Assembly: GCA_016209035.1 (NCBI GenBank) | Contig: JACQWX010000074.1 | Location: forward strand, 1-64,000 | Direction: 5' to 3' | DNA length: 64,000 nucleotides | Source: Elusimicrobiota bacterium | GTDB taxonomy: Bacteria; Elusimicrobiota; Elusimicrobia; UBA1565; UBA9628 | Shown here: positions 18,012-27,236 of the stretch, one piece after another | Position numbering within the stretch: position 1 is the first letter of the stretch | Layout: the number at the start of each line of letters is the position of its first letter | The notes under the pieces: generated by a model | What the model was told of the DNA's origin: nothing | The model's input: the letters and a program-made list of their open reading frames with translations, nothing else | Database searches by the model: none | Translations under genes and position numbers: made by a program

Positions 18012-19015
18012 GGGACGCCTCCTCCCAAGGCCCGCTGCCACTCGATGGTCTGGCGCAGGCCCTCCTCTAGGCTCACGATGGGCTCGAACCCGAGCGTTTT
18101 GCGCGCCTTGGCGATGTCCGGGACGCGGCGCAGGACGTCCTCATACGGCCTGCCGCTGAGCTTTTCGTACGGGATGAATTCGAGGCGAAGTTCGCCAGGG
18201 GTCCCGCTGAGTCTCTTGATGAGGCGGGCAAGCTCGACAATGGAGATCTCCTGGGTGCTCCCCAGGTTGAAGACCTCCCCATTGGCGGCGTCCTTCTCGA
18301 TGGCTGTGACGATGCCGGCCACCGTGTCCGAGACGTACGTGAAGCTCCGGGTTTGGCGGCCGTCCCCGTGCACGGGAACGGGCTCTCCGCGCAGGATGTT
18401 GCCGATAAAGACGGACTGCGGCCCTCCCCACCATGTGAGGTTCTGGCGGGGGCCGTAGGAGCCGAAGATGCGCAGGATGACCGCAGGGACGCCGTACGCG
18501 TCGGCGTAGCCCAGGGCGAGGTGCTCGTCGAAGAGCTTGGACACGGCGTAGGCCCAGCGCGCGATGGTGGAGGGGCCCAGCATGGAGTCGCCGGTCTCGG
18601 AGAACGGGATCTTGGGATTCTTGCCGTAGACGTCCGAGGTGGAGGTCAGCACGAATTTGGCGCCAAGCTCCCGCGCTGCGTCCAGCGCGCTGCGGCATCC
18701 CTCGGAGTTGACGAGGAGGGTCTCCACCGCCTTGCCGTAGCGCGGGATCTTGAGCGCGGCCAGGTGCGCGACTGCCCGGGCGTCTCGCGCTGCATTCCGC
18801 AGGTCGTCGCGCCGACAGACGTCCAGGACGTGAAAGGTGAAGGCCGGATTCGCCAGTGCGGTGCCAAGGTTCTCCCTGCTGCCGTGGGAGAGGTCGTCGA
18901 CCCCGATGACACGGTGGCCGCGCGTCAGGAGTGCGTCCACGAGGTGGGAGCCCAAGAACCCGGCTGCCCCGGTCACAAGGACCGTGCTTGCGCTGGCCTC
19001 ACTTGAAGCGGGCAT
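18008..19015 (-). CDS. NAD-dependent epimerase/dehydratase (extended SDR, sugar nucleotide)
   Basis: STVLVTGAAGFLGSHLVDALLTRGHRVIGVDDLSHG..STSDVYGKNPK..WAYAVSKLFDEHLALGYADAYGVPAVILRIFGSYGPRQ..GQTR/ QTRSFTYVSDTV. Confidence 0.85.
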   Translation of the reverse strand: MPASSEASASTVLVTGAAGFLGSHLVDALLTRGHRVIGVDDLSHGSRENLGTALANPAFTFHVLDVCRRDDLRNAARDARAVAHLAALKIPRYGKAVETLLVNSEGCRSALDAARELGAKFVLTSTSDVYGKNPKIPFSETGDSMLGPSTIARWAYAVSKLFDEHLALGYADAYGVPAVILRIFGSYGPRQNLTWWGGPQSVFIGNILRGEPVPVHGDGRQTRSFTYVSDTVAGIVTAIEKDAANGEVFNLGSTQEISIVELARLIKRLSGTPGELRLEFIPYEKLSGRPYEDVLRRVPDIAKARKTLGFEPIVSLEEGLRQTIEWQRALGGGVP

Positions 19016-20120
19016 GCTCCTCCATGATGCGGACCACCCGGTCGGAAGCGCGGCCACCCCCAAAGTCGCTCAGGATGGGCCTGGGCCTGGGTCGGCCATC
19101 GGCAAGCAGGCGCTCGATCCCCCGGCGGACCTCCTGCGCGGAAACGCCCACGACCCTGTTCCATCCGTGCGTGAAGGTCTCGGGCCATTCCGTCTCCCCG
19201 CGCACCGTGAGACAGGGTACGCCCAGGAAGTACGCCTCGCGCTGGACGCCCCCGGAGTCGGTCATGATGACATGGGCCGAAGCCTCGAGGCAGAGCATGT
19301 CGCGGTAGGAGACGGGGGCGGTCAAAAGCAGGCGGGGCTCGCTGCGCATGCGGCGCCAGACCGGCAGGCGCGAGAGCCGGTGGCGCAGGCGGGGATGCAT
19401 CGGCAGCACTACCGGCCCTTCCAGGCTGAGAAGGCCATCGGCGATCCGGGCCAGCCTGCCCGTGTCGTCGGTATTCTCTGCGCGGTGTATCGTCGCCAGG
19501 ATGTATCGTCCTGGCCGCAGTCCCAGCCTACGCAGGACACGGGATCGGCGCGCGGCATCTCCTGCGAACGTCGCCACGGCGTCCAACATTACGTCGCCGG
19601 TCAGGAAGACCCCGCGGCGCATGCCTTCCCGCGCTAGGTTGCGCACAGCGGTCCGGGTGGGGCAGAAAAGAAGGCTTGAGAGCCGGTCCGCGACGACGCG
19701 GTTGACCTCCTCCGCCATCAGGGGGTTGAAGCTCCTCAATCCCGCCTCCACGTGCACGACCCGGATACCGAGCTTGGCGGCGGCCAGGGTCCCGGCGAGG
19801 CTGGAGTTGGTGTCGCCATAGACGATGACGACATCCGGCCTCTTCTTGAGCAGGACTGACTCGATTCCCGCGAGCATCCGCGCGGTCTGCTCGCCGTGGG
19901 AGCCCGAGCCGACGCGGAGGTTATGGGCCGGCTTGGGCAGGGGCAGCTCCCGGAAGAAGACGTCGGAAAGTCTGGGATCGTAGTGCTGGCCCGTGTGCAG
20001 CAGGGCGTGGCGGATGCGCCTCCCGGGCGGTAGGGCTCGGTTGCGGCGCCGGATTGCGGCGACGACCATGGCGGCCTTGACGAACTGGGGCCGGGTCCCC
20101 ACGACCGAAAGCCACTTCAT
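18999..20120 (-). CDS. wecB: UDP-N-acetylglucosamine 2-epimerase (WecB/WbpI type)
   Basis: MKWLSVVGTRPQFVKAAMVV..HTGQHYDPRLSDVFF..VIVYGDTNSSLAGTLAAAKLGIRVVHVEAGLRSFN..MPEEVNR-like..TIHRAENTDD..TDSGGVQREAYFLGVPCLTVRGETEWPET. Start trimmed to the internal ATG at 20120. Confidence 0.9.
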   Translation of the reverse strand: MKWLSVVGTRPQFVKAAMVVAAIRRRNRALPPGRRIRHALLHTGQHYDPRLSDVFFRELPLPKPAHNLRVGSGSHGEQTARMLAGIESVLLKKRPDVVIVYGDTNSSLAGTLAAAKLGIRVVHVEAGLRSFNPLMAEEVNRVVADRLSSLLFCPTRTAVRNLAREGMRRGVFLTGDVMLDAVATFAGDAARRSRVLRRLGLRPGRYILATIHRAENTDDTGRLARIADGLLSLEGPVVLPMHPRLRHRLSRLPVWRRMRSEPRLLLTAPVSYRDMLCLEASAHVIMTDSGGVQREAYFLGVPCLTVRGETEWPETFTHGWNRVVGVSAQEVRRGIERLLADGRPRPRPILSDFGGGRASDRVVRIMEEHARFK

Positions 20121-21301
20121 CCGCGGAAAAGGGCCTGGATCACGGAGACGACGCGCCGCTGCTGGGTCGCCTTGAGCTCGGGATAGACCGGAAGCGCCAG
20201 GACTTCCGACGCGGCGCGCTCGGCCTCGGGGAAATCCCCGGCTCCGCAGCCCAAGTGCTTGAAGCAGTCCTGCAGGTGGAGGGCGCGCCGGTAATAGACC
20301 GCGCACCCGATGCCGTTCTCCTTGAGATGCTGTTCCAAGCGGTCGCGCTTGTCCGGGACCCGCACCACATACTGGTTGTAGACGTGGCGGCAGCCCGGGC
20401 GCTCGGTCGGAAGGCCCAGCGCACCCGCAGCAAGACCCGCGCGGCGGAACAGGGACCCATAGAGCGCCGCGTGCGCTCGCCGGCGCTCGGTCCATCGCTC
20501 GAGGTGAGAAAGTTTGACCGAGAGGATGGACGCCTGCAAGGCGTCCAGCCGGGAATTCGTGCCGACCATGACGTGGTGATCCCTCTTAGGGGACCCGTGC
20601 ACGCGCAGCAGCCGGACTCGGGCCGCCAGGTCGGAGCGTTTGGTGACGACCATGCCGCCGTCGCCGAATCCCCCGAGATTCTTGCTGGGGAAGAAACTCA
20701 AGGCTCCGGCGTCGCCGATCGCTCCGCACGAGCGTCCATGGTCCCGGGCCCCGATCGCCTGCGCCGCGTCTTCGATGACGGCCAGGTCATGTTCCTTCGC
20801 CAGGTGCATGATGGGATCCATCTCGGCCGGCTGGCCGAAAAGATGCACGGGCAGGATAGCGCGCACGCGGCAGCCGCTCGGGCGGTGCGTGAGGGCGCGC
20901 TTCCCGGCATCCCAGGCGCAATCTTGCCGGACCAGCCGCGTCAGCGCTCCTGGATCCAGGTTGTAGGTGGCGGGGTCGATGTCCACGAAGACCGGGCGGG
21001 CCCCCGCGTTGCAGATGGAGCCGGCGGTGGCGAAGAAGGAGAACGTCGTGGTGATGACGGCGTCGCCCGGGCCGACTCCGACCGCCTTGAGGGAGAGGAT
21101 GAGGGCGTCCGTGCCGTTGGCGACCCCCACGGCGTCGGGGGTTCCGACGTAGGACGCCACGGCCTTCTCGAAGGACTCGACGGCCGGGCCCAGGATGAAC
21201 TCCTGGTTCCGGAGGGAGTCGCGCACGGCTCGGCGCACCTGACCGCCGATCGTCCGGTATTGGGCTTTCAAGTCCAGCAGGGGGATCGTTCCTGACGTCA
21301 T
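20117..21301 (-). CDS. DegT/DnrJ/EryC1/StrS aminotransferase (WbpE-like)
   Basis: IPLLDLKAQYRTIGGQVRRAVRDSLRNQEFILGPAVESFEKAVASYVGTPDAVGVANGTDALILSLKAVGVGPGDAVITTTFSFFATAGSI..FFPSKNLGGFGDGGM. Confidence 0.9.
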   Translation of the reverse strand: MTSGTIPLLDLKAQYRTIGGQVRRAVRDSLRNQEFILGPAVESFEKAVASYVGTPDAVGVANGTDALILSLKAVGVGPGDAVITTTFSFFATAGSICNAGARPVFVDIDPATYNLDPGALTRLVRQDCAWDAGKRALTHRPSGCRVRAILPVHLFGQPAEMDPIMHLAKEHDLAVIEDAAQAIGARDHGRSCGAIGDAGALSFFPSKNLGGFGDGGMVVTKRSDLAARVRLLRVHGSPKRDHHVMVGTNSRLDALQASILSVKLSHLERWTERRRAHAALYGSLFRRAGLAAGALGLPTERPGCRHVYNQYVVRVPDKRDRLEQHLKENGIGCAVYYRRALHLQDCFKHLGCGAGDFPEAERAASEVLALPVYPELKATQQRRVVSVIQALFRG

Positions 21302-22041
21302 TGGTTGTCGAGCAACTGCTCCTTGGGGACGTCGCGCCAGATCTTAGCGGGGGCGCCGGCAACGATCTTGCGCGCTGGCACGTTGCGCCTGACCAGTGAC
21401 CCGGCGGCCACGAGAGCGTCGGCGCCGACTGTCAGCCGGGGTAGGATCGTGGAATTGGCCCCTACGCGCGCCCCGCGACGCAGGGTCACGCCCTTGTGAA
21501 ACTTGAAACGCTCAGCCGTCCGCCCCACGAAATTGTCGTTGGTGAAGGTGACCTCAGGCGCCACGAAGCAGCCATCCTCGATCCCGGAAAGCGCCGTAAT
21601 GTAACTGCCGGTCTCAAGCTTGCATTTCCGGCCGATCTTGACTTTGTTCTCGACCGCGACGCCCCGGCCGACGATCGTCAGTTCTCCGATCTCGACGTCC
21701 TCGCGGATGGAGGCGAAATCGGCGACCATCACTCCCCGGCCGATGCGGCAGCCTCGATAGACCACGGCCATCGACCCAAGGATGCAGCCGTCGCCGATGA
21801 CGCAGGGATCGAGCTTCCTTTGCTGCGTCATGGCGCTCAAGGAGGAGCGCATCGGGGATTTCCCGACGACCGCGTTGTCGTCGATACGCACGCCCCTGCC
21901 GATGACGGTGTCCGGGTGGATGACGACCCCGTGCCCGATCCGGCAGCCCTCTCCGATGACGGCGTTCTCCAGGATGACGGCGTTGAAGCCGACGTCAGTC
22001 CGGGTGCCGATGCTGGCCGTGGGATGGATGTGGTTGGGCAT
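21298..22041 (-). CDS. Hexapeptide-repeat acyltransferase (WbpD/WlbB-like)
   Basis: MPNHIHPTASIGTRTDVGFNAVILENAVIGEGCRIGHGVVIHPDTVIGRGVRIDDNAVVG.. left-handed beta-helix repeats; VAGAPAKIWRD end. Confidence 0.85.
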   Translation of the reverse strand: MPNHIHPTASIGTRTDVGFNAVILENAVIGEGCRIGHGVVIHPDTVIGRGVRIDDNAVVGKSPMRSSLSAMTQQRKLDPCVIGDGCILGSMAVVYRGCRIGRGVMVADFASIREDVEIGELTIVGRGVAVENKVKIGRKCKLETGSYITALSGIEDGCFVAPEVTFTNDNFVGRTAERFKFHKGVTLRRGARVGANSTILPRLTVGADALVAAGSLVRRNVPARKIVAGAPAKIWRDVPKEQLLDNQ

Positions 22042-23038
22042 AGATATTCTGGGGGACGCCGTTAAGCTGGAGAGACCGCTGCGCTGCGTCGAGGATCCTG
22101 AGGATTTTGAGCCCGTTGCGGCCGTCGGTGATTGGGGATTCTCGGGACTCCAGGCAGTCGCAGAAATGCCGGCATTCGAGCTTGAGCGGCTCCGCCATCT
22201 CGACCCGGGGGATGAGGATGTCGCCGAACCGGAGCTGGATGGCGTCCCCGTAGGTGCGCACCTGGGGGGGGTGGGCGCATCGGTCGTAGATCCGCAGCTT
22301 CTCGGTGGTCTCAATGTCGTCGAAAACCGCCATCTTCTTCGACCCCACGACGGTCACTCGCCTGATCTTGTGCGGGTCGAGCCAGCTGACGTGGATGTGG
22401 GCCATCGCCCGGTTCGCGAAGGAGAGACCCAGGAAGACCACGTCCTCGATGCCCTGCTGGATGTAGCTCTGTCCCTGGGCGGCCACCTCGACCGGCTCGT
22501 CGTCCAGCAGGTAAAGGGCCTGGGAAATGTCGTGCGGAGCGAAGCTCCAGAGGACGTTCTCGTCGCCTCTGATGCGGCCCAGGTTGACGCGCTGCATTGT
22601 GAGATAGTAGACCGAGCCCAAGTCCCCCGATTGGATAATCTTCCTGAGGTGCCGGAGCACTGGGTGGAACAGCAGGATGTGGCCCACCATCAAGACCCGG
22701 TGTCTCGCGTCCGCCAGGGTCAGCAGTTCCTCGGCCTCGCGCACGCTTAGAGTCAGGGGCTTCTCTACGAACACGTCGCGCCGGGCGAGCAGGGCCTTGC
22801 GCGCGAGCTCGTAGTGCGTGACGGCCGGCGTGGCGATGACCACGGCGTCCAACTCCTTGGAGAGGAGGGCGTCGAAATCCGGGACCGCCTTGGTATGGGG
22901 GTAGGCCGCTTCGAATGCCTCGCTGCGCTTGTGGTTGGAGTCGCAGCAGTAGAGCAGCCTGCATTCCTTCATCTCGGCGAAGGCCCGCCCGAGGTTCCAA
23001 CCCCAATTTCCGAGACCAACGATGCCGAGGCGGGGCAT
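21995..23038 (-). CDS. Gfo/Idh/MocA family oxidoreductase (WbpB/WlbA-like)
   Basis: MPRLGIVGLGNWGWNLGRAFAEMKECRLLYCCD..AVVIATPAVTHYELARKALLARRDVFVEKPLTLSVREAEEL. Confidence 0.85.
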   Translation of the reverse strand: MPRLGIVGLGNWGWNLGRAFAEMKECRLLYCCDSNHKRSEAFEAAYPHTKAVPDFDALLSKELDAVVIATPAVTHYELARKALLARRDVFVEKPLTLSVREAEELLTLADARHRVLMVGHILLFHPVLRHLRKIIQSGDLGSVYYLTMQRVNLGRIRGDENVLWSFAPHDISQALYLLDDEPVEVAAQGQSYIQQGIEDVVFLGLSFANRAMAHIHVSWLDPHKIRRVTVVGSKKMAVFDDIETTEKLRIYDRCAHPPQVRTYGDAIQLRFGDILIPRVEMAEPLKLECRHFCDCLESRESPITDGRNGLKILRILDAAQRSLQLNGVPQNIYAQPHPSHGQHRHPD

Positions 23039-23040
23039 GC

Positions 23041-23877
23041 TCAACCCGGACGCGCGGCGCTTGCGTTCCGGTCGAGCCGTCCCCGGAGGATCCGATCGAT
23101 CAGGCGCAGGTGCCCGAGGATGGTCTTCCAGACGGGCAGCTTGGACCTGCCGGACTGCCGCACCCGCAGGGGCATCGGGACTTCCAATATCCGGCGCCCT
23201 TGCGCGGCGGCCAGAAAGAGAATCTCCGCCGCGCAGATGAAGTCCGAGGCTTGGAAGGAGACTCGCCGGATGACGGGGCGGCGGTATGCTCGGAAGATGC
23301 TCGTATAGGTGTGGATCCGCACCGGGGAGACCCGGCGGTAGATGAACGACAGCCCCCGGCTGAGGAAGAGCCTCCACGGCACGGCGTTCGTAACCCCTGC
23401 CTCAGGATGGTAAGGTGAAGCGGTGGCTACGTCGGCACCTGTCTGCTCCAGAGCCGCGACAAGCCGGGAGAGTTCCTCCGGAGGATAGGTGCAGTCGGCG
23501 TCGATGGTGCAGACGATCTCGCCGCAGGCCCGGTCGAAGCCCGTGCGGAAGGCGGCGCCGACGCCCAGGTTCGTCTCGTGCCGCGTGAGCTTGTAGTCCC
23601 ACTTCGGGCAGAAAACCTTGTGGATGCGATCTGCTGTCCCGTCGGTACTGCCGTCGTCGATGAAGACCAGTTCTAGCCGCTTGTCGTTCAGGGCGTCGCG
23701 AAGCTTGGAGAGGCTTGCCTCCAGGGCCTCGATCCCCGCGCTCTCGTTGCGCAGGGGCACGACGACCGATATCATCCCCTTGATCCCGGCATCCGGGTCT
23801 GCGGGCGCCGCATGCGGGGGTGCTGCGGTGGCGAGTTCGGCTTGTGGTCGATAGCCGCTGACCTCGGCATTTGTCAT
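23041..23877 (-). CDS. Family 2 glycosyltransferase (DPM1-like)
   Basis: MISVVVPLRNESAGIEALEASLSKL..LVFIDDGSTDGTADRI..GVGAAFRTGFDRACGEIVCTIDADCTYPPEEL. Confidence 0.85.
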   Translation of the reverse strand: MTNAEVSGYRPQAELATAAPPHAAPADPDAGIKGMISVVVPLRNESAGIEALEASLSKLRDALNDKRLELVFIDDGSTDGTADRIHKVFCPKWDYKLTRHETNLGVGAAFRTGFDRACGEIVCTIDADCTYPPEELSRLVAALEQTGADVATASPYHPEAGVTNAVPWRLFLSRGLSFIYRRVSPVRIHTYTSIFRAYRRPVIRRVSFQASDFICAAEILFLAAAQGRRILEVPMPLRVRQSGRSKLPVWKTILGHLRLIDRILRGRLDRNASAARPG

Positions 23878-23887
23878 CAGGACCTAG

Positions 23888-23900
23888 ATGATACCAAAAT
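23888..23900 (-). promoter_or_regulatory. Putative extended -10 promoter ATTTTGGTATCAT
   Basis: TGGTATCAT on minus strand; only 10 nt between the hexamer and ATG at 23877. Confidence 0.55.
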
Positions 23901-23953
23901 TCAGGCGTCCGGCCATCAATCGGGATTGAAATAGAAGAAGAACAATGCTCGCG

Positions 23954-24757
23954 TCAGGTCCTCTTAAGGGTGACGGCCATGGTCACCGCGAACTGCTTGG
24001 AGACGTTCCTGATGACCCAGTTCTCCAGCGCGAACAAGGCCGACAGCGCGGCCGTCGGGAGGAGTTGCCGGATGCGGAAGCCCCCGGAGAGGAGGAACGA
24101 CAAGCAGGTGCTGTACTCCACCCTGGTCAAGACGAACTCGGGATACTCTCTCCTGAAGGCCTCGGCGTCCCGGAAGAAGACGATCCAGGCGAGCGCGATA
24201 TTGCTGTCGCTGAGCCGGCCTTTGCCGTCGAAGCCCCACGAGGGGGCTTCGCAATCGAGCTTATCCACGTGGATCTTGTAATAGACCCTGGACCAGAGCG
24301 TGATGGCGGGGTCGACGATGACCAGCTCGCCTCCAGGCTTCAGGCACCGACGGGCCTCGTCCAGGAAGCTCCGCGCGCGGCTGAAATGGTGGAAGGAGAA
24401 CATCGAGAAGATCCTGTCCAAAGAGGCGTCGGCCAAGGGCAGGTCGAACGCCGAGCACACCAGGTCGAGCCAGGGAAGAGAGACGACGTCGCTGCAGATG
24501 AGCCGGGGGAGCCTTTCCTTCAGCGGGCTCGTGCCAGACCCGAGCTCCAGCATCTTGGCCCCCGCGGGCAGGCCCCTTGCGGATTCCACGAAAGGACGGC
24601 AGTATTCCTCGTAGAGGACGCCCAGGATCGTCTTCTTCCGGAGGACTTCCCTTTCCCTGAGAGCGGCCTCCGGGGTGTCGAAATCCGTCCCCTTGAATCC
24701 CCGCATTTCGGGGAGCCGCAGCAGCTTGTCCCCGGCGTCGCGCAGGAGATGGAGCAT
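23954..24757 (-). CDS. SAM-dependent class I methyltransferase
   Basis: AKMLELGSGTSPLKERLPRLICSDVV..FDLPLADASLDRIFSMFSFHHFSRARSFLDEARRCLKPGGELVIVDP. Confidence 0.8.
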   Translation of the reverse strand: MLHLLRDAGDKLLRLPEMRGFKGTDFDTPEAALREREVLRKKTILGVLYEEYCRPFVESARGLPAGAKMLELGSGTSPLKERLPRLICSDVVSLPWLDLVCSAFDLPLADASLDRIFSMFSFHHFSRARSFLDEARRCLKPGGELVIVDPAITLWSRVYYKIHVDKLDCEAPSWGFDGKGRLSDSNIALAWIVFFRDAEAFRREYPEFVLTRVEYSTCLSFLLSGGFRIRQLLPTAALSALFALENWVIRNVSKQFAVTMAVTLKRT

Positions 24758-24770
24758 GCCGGATGTCCTC

Positions 24771-25319
24771 CTACTTCCGCTCGGCCACCTTCCGGGCCGG
24801 GACCCCGACGTTGATGGAATAGGGCTCCGTATCCTTCGTCACCACGGCGCCCGCCCCGATGACCGAGCCCTTCGCGATCGTCACCCCGCCGCAGACGACC
24901 GTGTTGGCGCCGATCCAGCTGTCTTCCTGGATGACGATCTTCTCCTCCTTCGACGCCCGTTCGATCATGGGCAGGCCCCGGGACATGTCGTGGTCGCCCG
25001 CCACGATGGAGCAGTTCGGCGAGATGAGGACATGGTCGCCGATCTCGATGCCGCCCCTCCCGTAGATGTAGGAGTTCGAGTTGATGAGGGCGCCCTTGCC
25101 CAGGGAGATGTTCTTCATGAAGACGAACCGGACCCCCGAGTAGATGTACGGGACGGAGTCGATGCGTTTGAACAGAGGCTTGTACGCGAGGTAGCGGATG
25201 ATGAACCCGCAGATGCCGGGCAGGCTCCTGACCAGGAAGCCGACATCCTCCTCCAGCTCCGCCCGCGCGGCTTGGCGGAGGGAATAGTTCTTCAGGATGG
25301 TGCCCAGGAATGACGCCAT
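24771..25319 (-). CDS. Acyltransferase, hexapeptide-repeat (WcaF/maltose O-acetyltransferase-like)
   Basis: ISLGKGALINSNSYIYGRGGIEIGDHVLISPNCSIVAGDHDM..IQEDSWIGANTVVCGGVTIAKGSVIGAGAVVTKDTEPYSINVGVPARKVAER. Confidence 0.85.
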   Translation of the reverse strand: MASFLGTILKNYSLRQAARAELEEDVGFLVRSLPGICGFIIRYLAYKPLFKRIDSVPYIYSGVRFVFMKNISLGKGALINSNSYIYGRGGIEIGDHVLISPNCSIVAGDHDMSRGLPMIERASKEEKIVIQEDSWIGANTVVCGGVTIAKGSVIGAGAVVTKDTEPYSINVGVPARKVAERK

Positions 25320-25320
25320 G

Positions 25321-26112
25321 TCAGCTCCTCCCGGGGCTGGTCGCCCCGGTCTTCTCCAACGCCAGGATCAGGATGTGGCCTCGGAACAACCTGCACAGCA
25401 GGAGGTCCTCGGCCACGAAGAACAGGTGCATCAGGGGGAACGCCCTTCGGTAGGCGCGGAACAGGGGCGACTTCTTGACGCCGATGAGGTCGGAGTGCTC
25501 TTTCAGCTTGTTCTTCCTGAAGTAGACCCACTTTACCATGTCCATGAAAAGCTCGGACGCGAGGAACATGGAGTAGGTCTTGTCCGCCACCCGCAGGCCG
25601 GGGATCCTCCCGAGCATCCCGCTCATGGCCGCCCACGAATAGCCCATGCGGTAGTGGTATTCGCCGCTCCCGGGCGTCTCGTGCCCGAGATTCCGCAGGG
25701 AGGTCGTCGCCCGCAGCCCTTCGAGGGAGGGGACCGTGAGGTAGAGCCGGCCGCCCGGCTTGAGGACGCGGCACGACTCGCGCAGGGCTTCCTCGTCGAG
25801 CCCTTCCGGCAGGTGTTCCAGTACCTCGGAGCAGATGATGGCGTCGATGCTGTCAGGCTTGAAGGGCAGTCGCGAGGCGCTTCCCCTCACCATGTTGGCG
25901 AGGCCGCGGCTCTTGTTGAGGGCCAGGGATTCCGGGTCGGCTTCGAGTCCCACGCAGGTGAAGCCTTCCCCGAGCGTCTCGGACAGATACCCCAGTCCGC
26001 AGCCCACGTCGAGCAGGATCCCGCCGCGGCGGCCGGACATGAGCCTCCTCAGGTGGAACTCGCGCAGGCGCGAGTGGACGGAATACCTCAGCGGGTGGTC
26101 GGTTGAGATCAT
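25321..26112 (-). CDS. SAM-dependent class I methyltransferase
   Basis: GGILLDVGCGLGYLSETLGEGFTCVGLEADPESLALNKSRG..IDAIICSEVLEHLPEGLDEEALRESCRVLKPGGRLYLTVPS; start trimmed to 26112 (4-bp overlap with upstream gene). Confidence 0.85.
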   Translation of the reverse strand: MISTDHPLRYSVHSRLREFHLRRLMSGRRGGILLDVGCGLGYLSETLGEGFTCVGLEADPESLALNKSRGLANMVRGSASRLPFKPDSIDAIICSEVLEHLPEGLDEEALRESCRVLKPGGRLYLTVPSLEGLRATTSLRNLGHETPGSGEYHYRMGYSWAAMSGMLGRIPGLRVADKTYSMFLASELFMDMVKWVYFRKNKLKEHSDLIGVKKSPLFRAYRRAFPLMHLFFVAEDLLLCRLFRGHILILALEKTGATSPGRS

Positions 26113-27236
26113 AGCTTGCAGCAGCGCGAGCATGCCGGGAAAAGCCCTCGCTTCAGGCCCCACCTGAACTCCCTCATCCTGTCGCCGTTCCACAGGGACA
26201 GAATGTCCCCGTGGCGCAGGTCTCCCAGTTCCAGATGGATTTTGGAGCACGGGTAGAGCTTCCCAGCGGCATCGATGAGGATGCCGCGCCAGGGATAGAG
26301 GCACTTGCGGCACGTCGCGAACTCATCCGCGGAATACCAGTTGCGGATCTCGTCGTGAGTGAGGGTCGGCGCCCATTGGATGGGGATCTGCGAGCCCCGC
26401 TCCCGGATCGTCCCCATGAAGGAGATGAGCCTCTCCGCGACGCCCCCGAGGTCGGCCGCATCCTCGATCTCGACGGCCGGGCCGGCGGCGCCGAAGAGGG
26501 CGGACATCCTGCGGTCCTGGGCCTGGAACTCGGCCGGCCGCAGAAAATTGTAATGCTGGAACCTGACGCCGTCGAGGGCGAACCGCTCCGCAAGCTGCAA
26601 GGCATGCCCGATGTCATCCAGCGAGCAGGGGGTGATCGTGTAGTTCAAGACGACCTTCGTGCCCCCGCGATGCCCGGCGAAATATTCCAGGTTCTGCAGC
26701 AGCATCCGATAGCTGGCGGGCGCCCCGGCCACGGCGGGGTGGGACCGCTCGTCCCCCAGCAGGGTGAAGTCGATGTAGTCCAGGCCGCACGCCACCAGTT
26801 GGTCCGCGATGTCCGGCCCGGCCAGAGTGCCGTTCGTGAAGATCTGCACGGGCAGGCCCTTGCCCTTCGCGTACCGGACCATGGCGACCAGGTCGGGATG
26901 CAGGAAGGGCTCCCCGCCGGACAGGATGACGCAGGGGCGGCTCTTGGCGGCTCCGTCGATCGCCTTCTGGAACAGATCGAGCGGCAGCGTCCTCCTTTGG
27001 GCGAGTTCCGTGTGGAAATAGCACATCGAGCAGCGGAGGTTGCACTTGTCCGTGATCGCGAAGGTCAGATTCCTGACGGCGGTGGAACGGTTCCTGATGT
27101 AGTCGATCGGGAACAGGACGGCATCCTCGGCGATGGCCGAGAGAGGGTACATCTTGTTGAAGAAATAGATGCGCCTGAACACGTTCGCCCATACCCTCAA
27201 GGTCTCGACCACTCCGCCGCGCCCAGGTCCCGTCAT
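26109..27236 (-). CDS. Radical SAM/SPASM-like protein
   Basis: LTFAITDKCNLRCSMCYFHTE (CxxxCxxC); C-terminal Cys-rich CRKCLYPWRGILIDAAGKLYPCSKIHLELGDLRHGDILSLWNG..FPACSRCCKL. Confidence 0.85.
   Translation of the reverse strand: MTGPGRGGVVETLRVWANVFRRIYFFNKMYPLSAIAEDAVLFPIDYIRNRSTAVRNLTFAITDKCNLRCSMCYFHTELAQRRTLPLDLFQKAIDGAAKSRPCVILSGGEPFLHPDLVAMVRYAKGKGLPVQIFTNGTLAGPDIADQLVACGLDYIDFTLLGDERSHPAVAGAPASYRMLLQNLEYFAGHRGGTKVVLNYTITPCSLDDIGHALQLAERFALDGVRFQHYNFLRPAEFQAQDRRMSALFGAAGPAVEIEDAADLGGVAERLISFMGTIRERGSQIPIQWAPTLTHDEIRNWYSADEFATCRKCLYPWRGILIDAAGKLYPCSKIHLELGDLRHGDILSLWNGDRMREFRWGLKRGLFPACSRCCKL

Noticed and set aside
20121-20495. N-terminal extension of the UDP-GlcNAc 2-epimerase ORF
   Set aside because: The real start MKWLSVVGTRPQF is at 20120; the extension is low-complexity and overlaps the aminotransferase gene.
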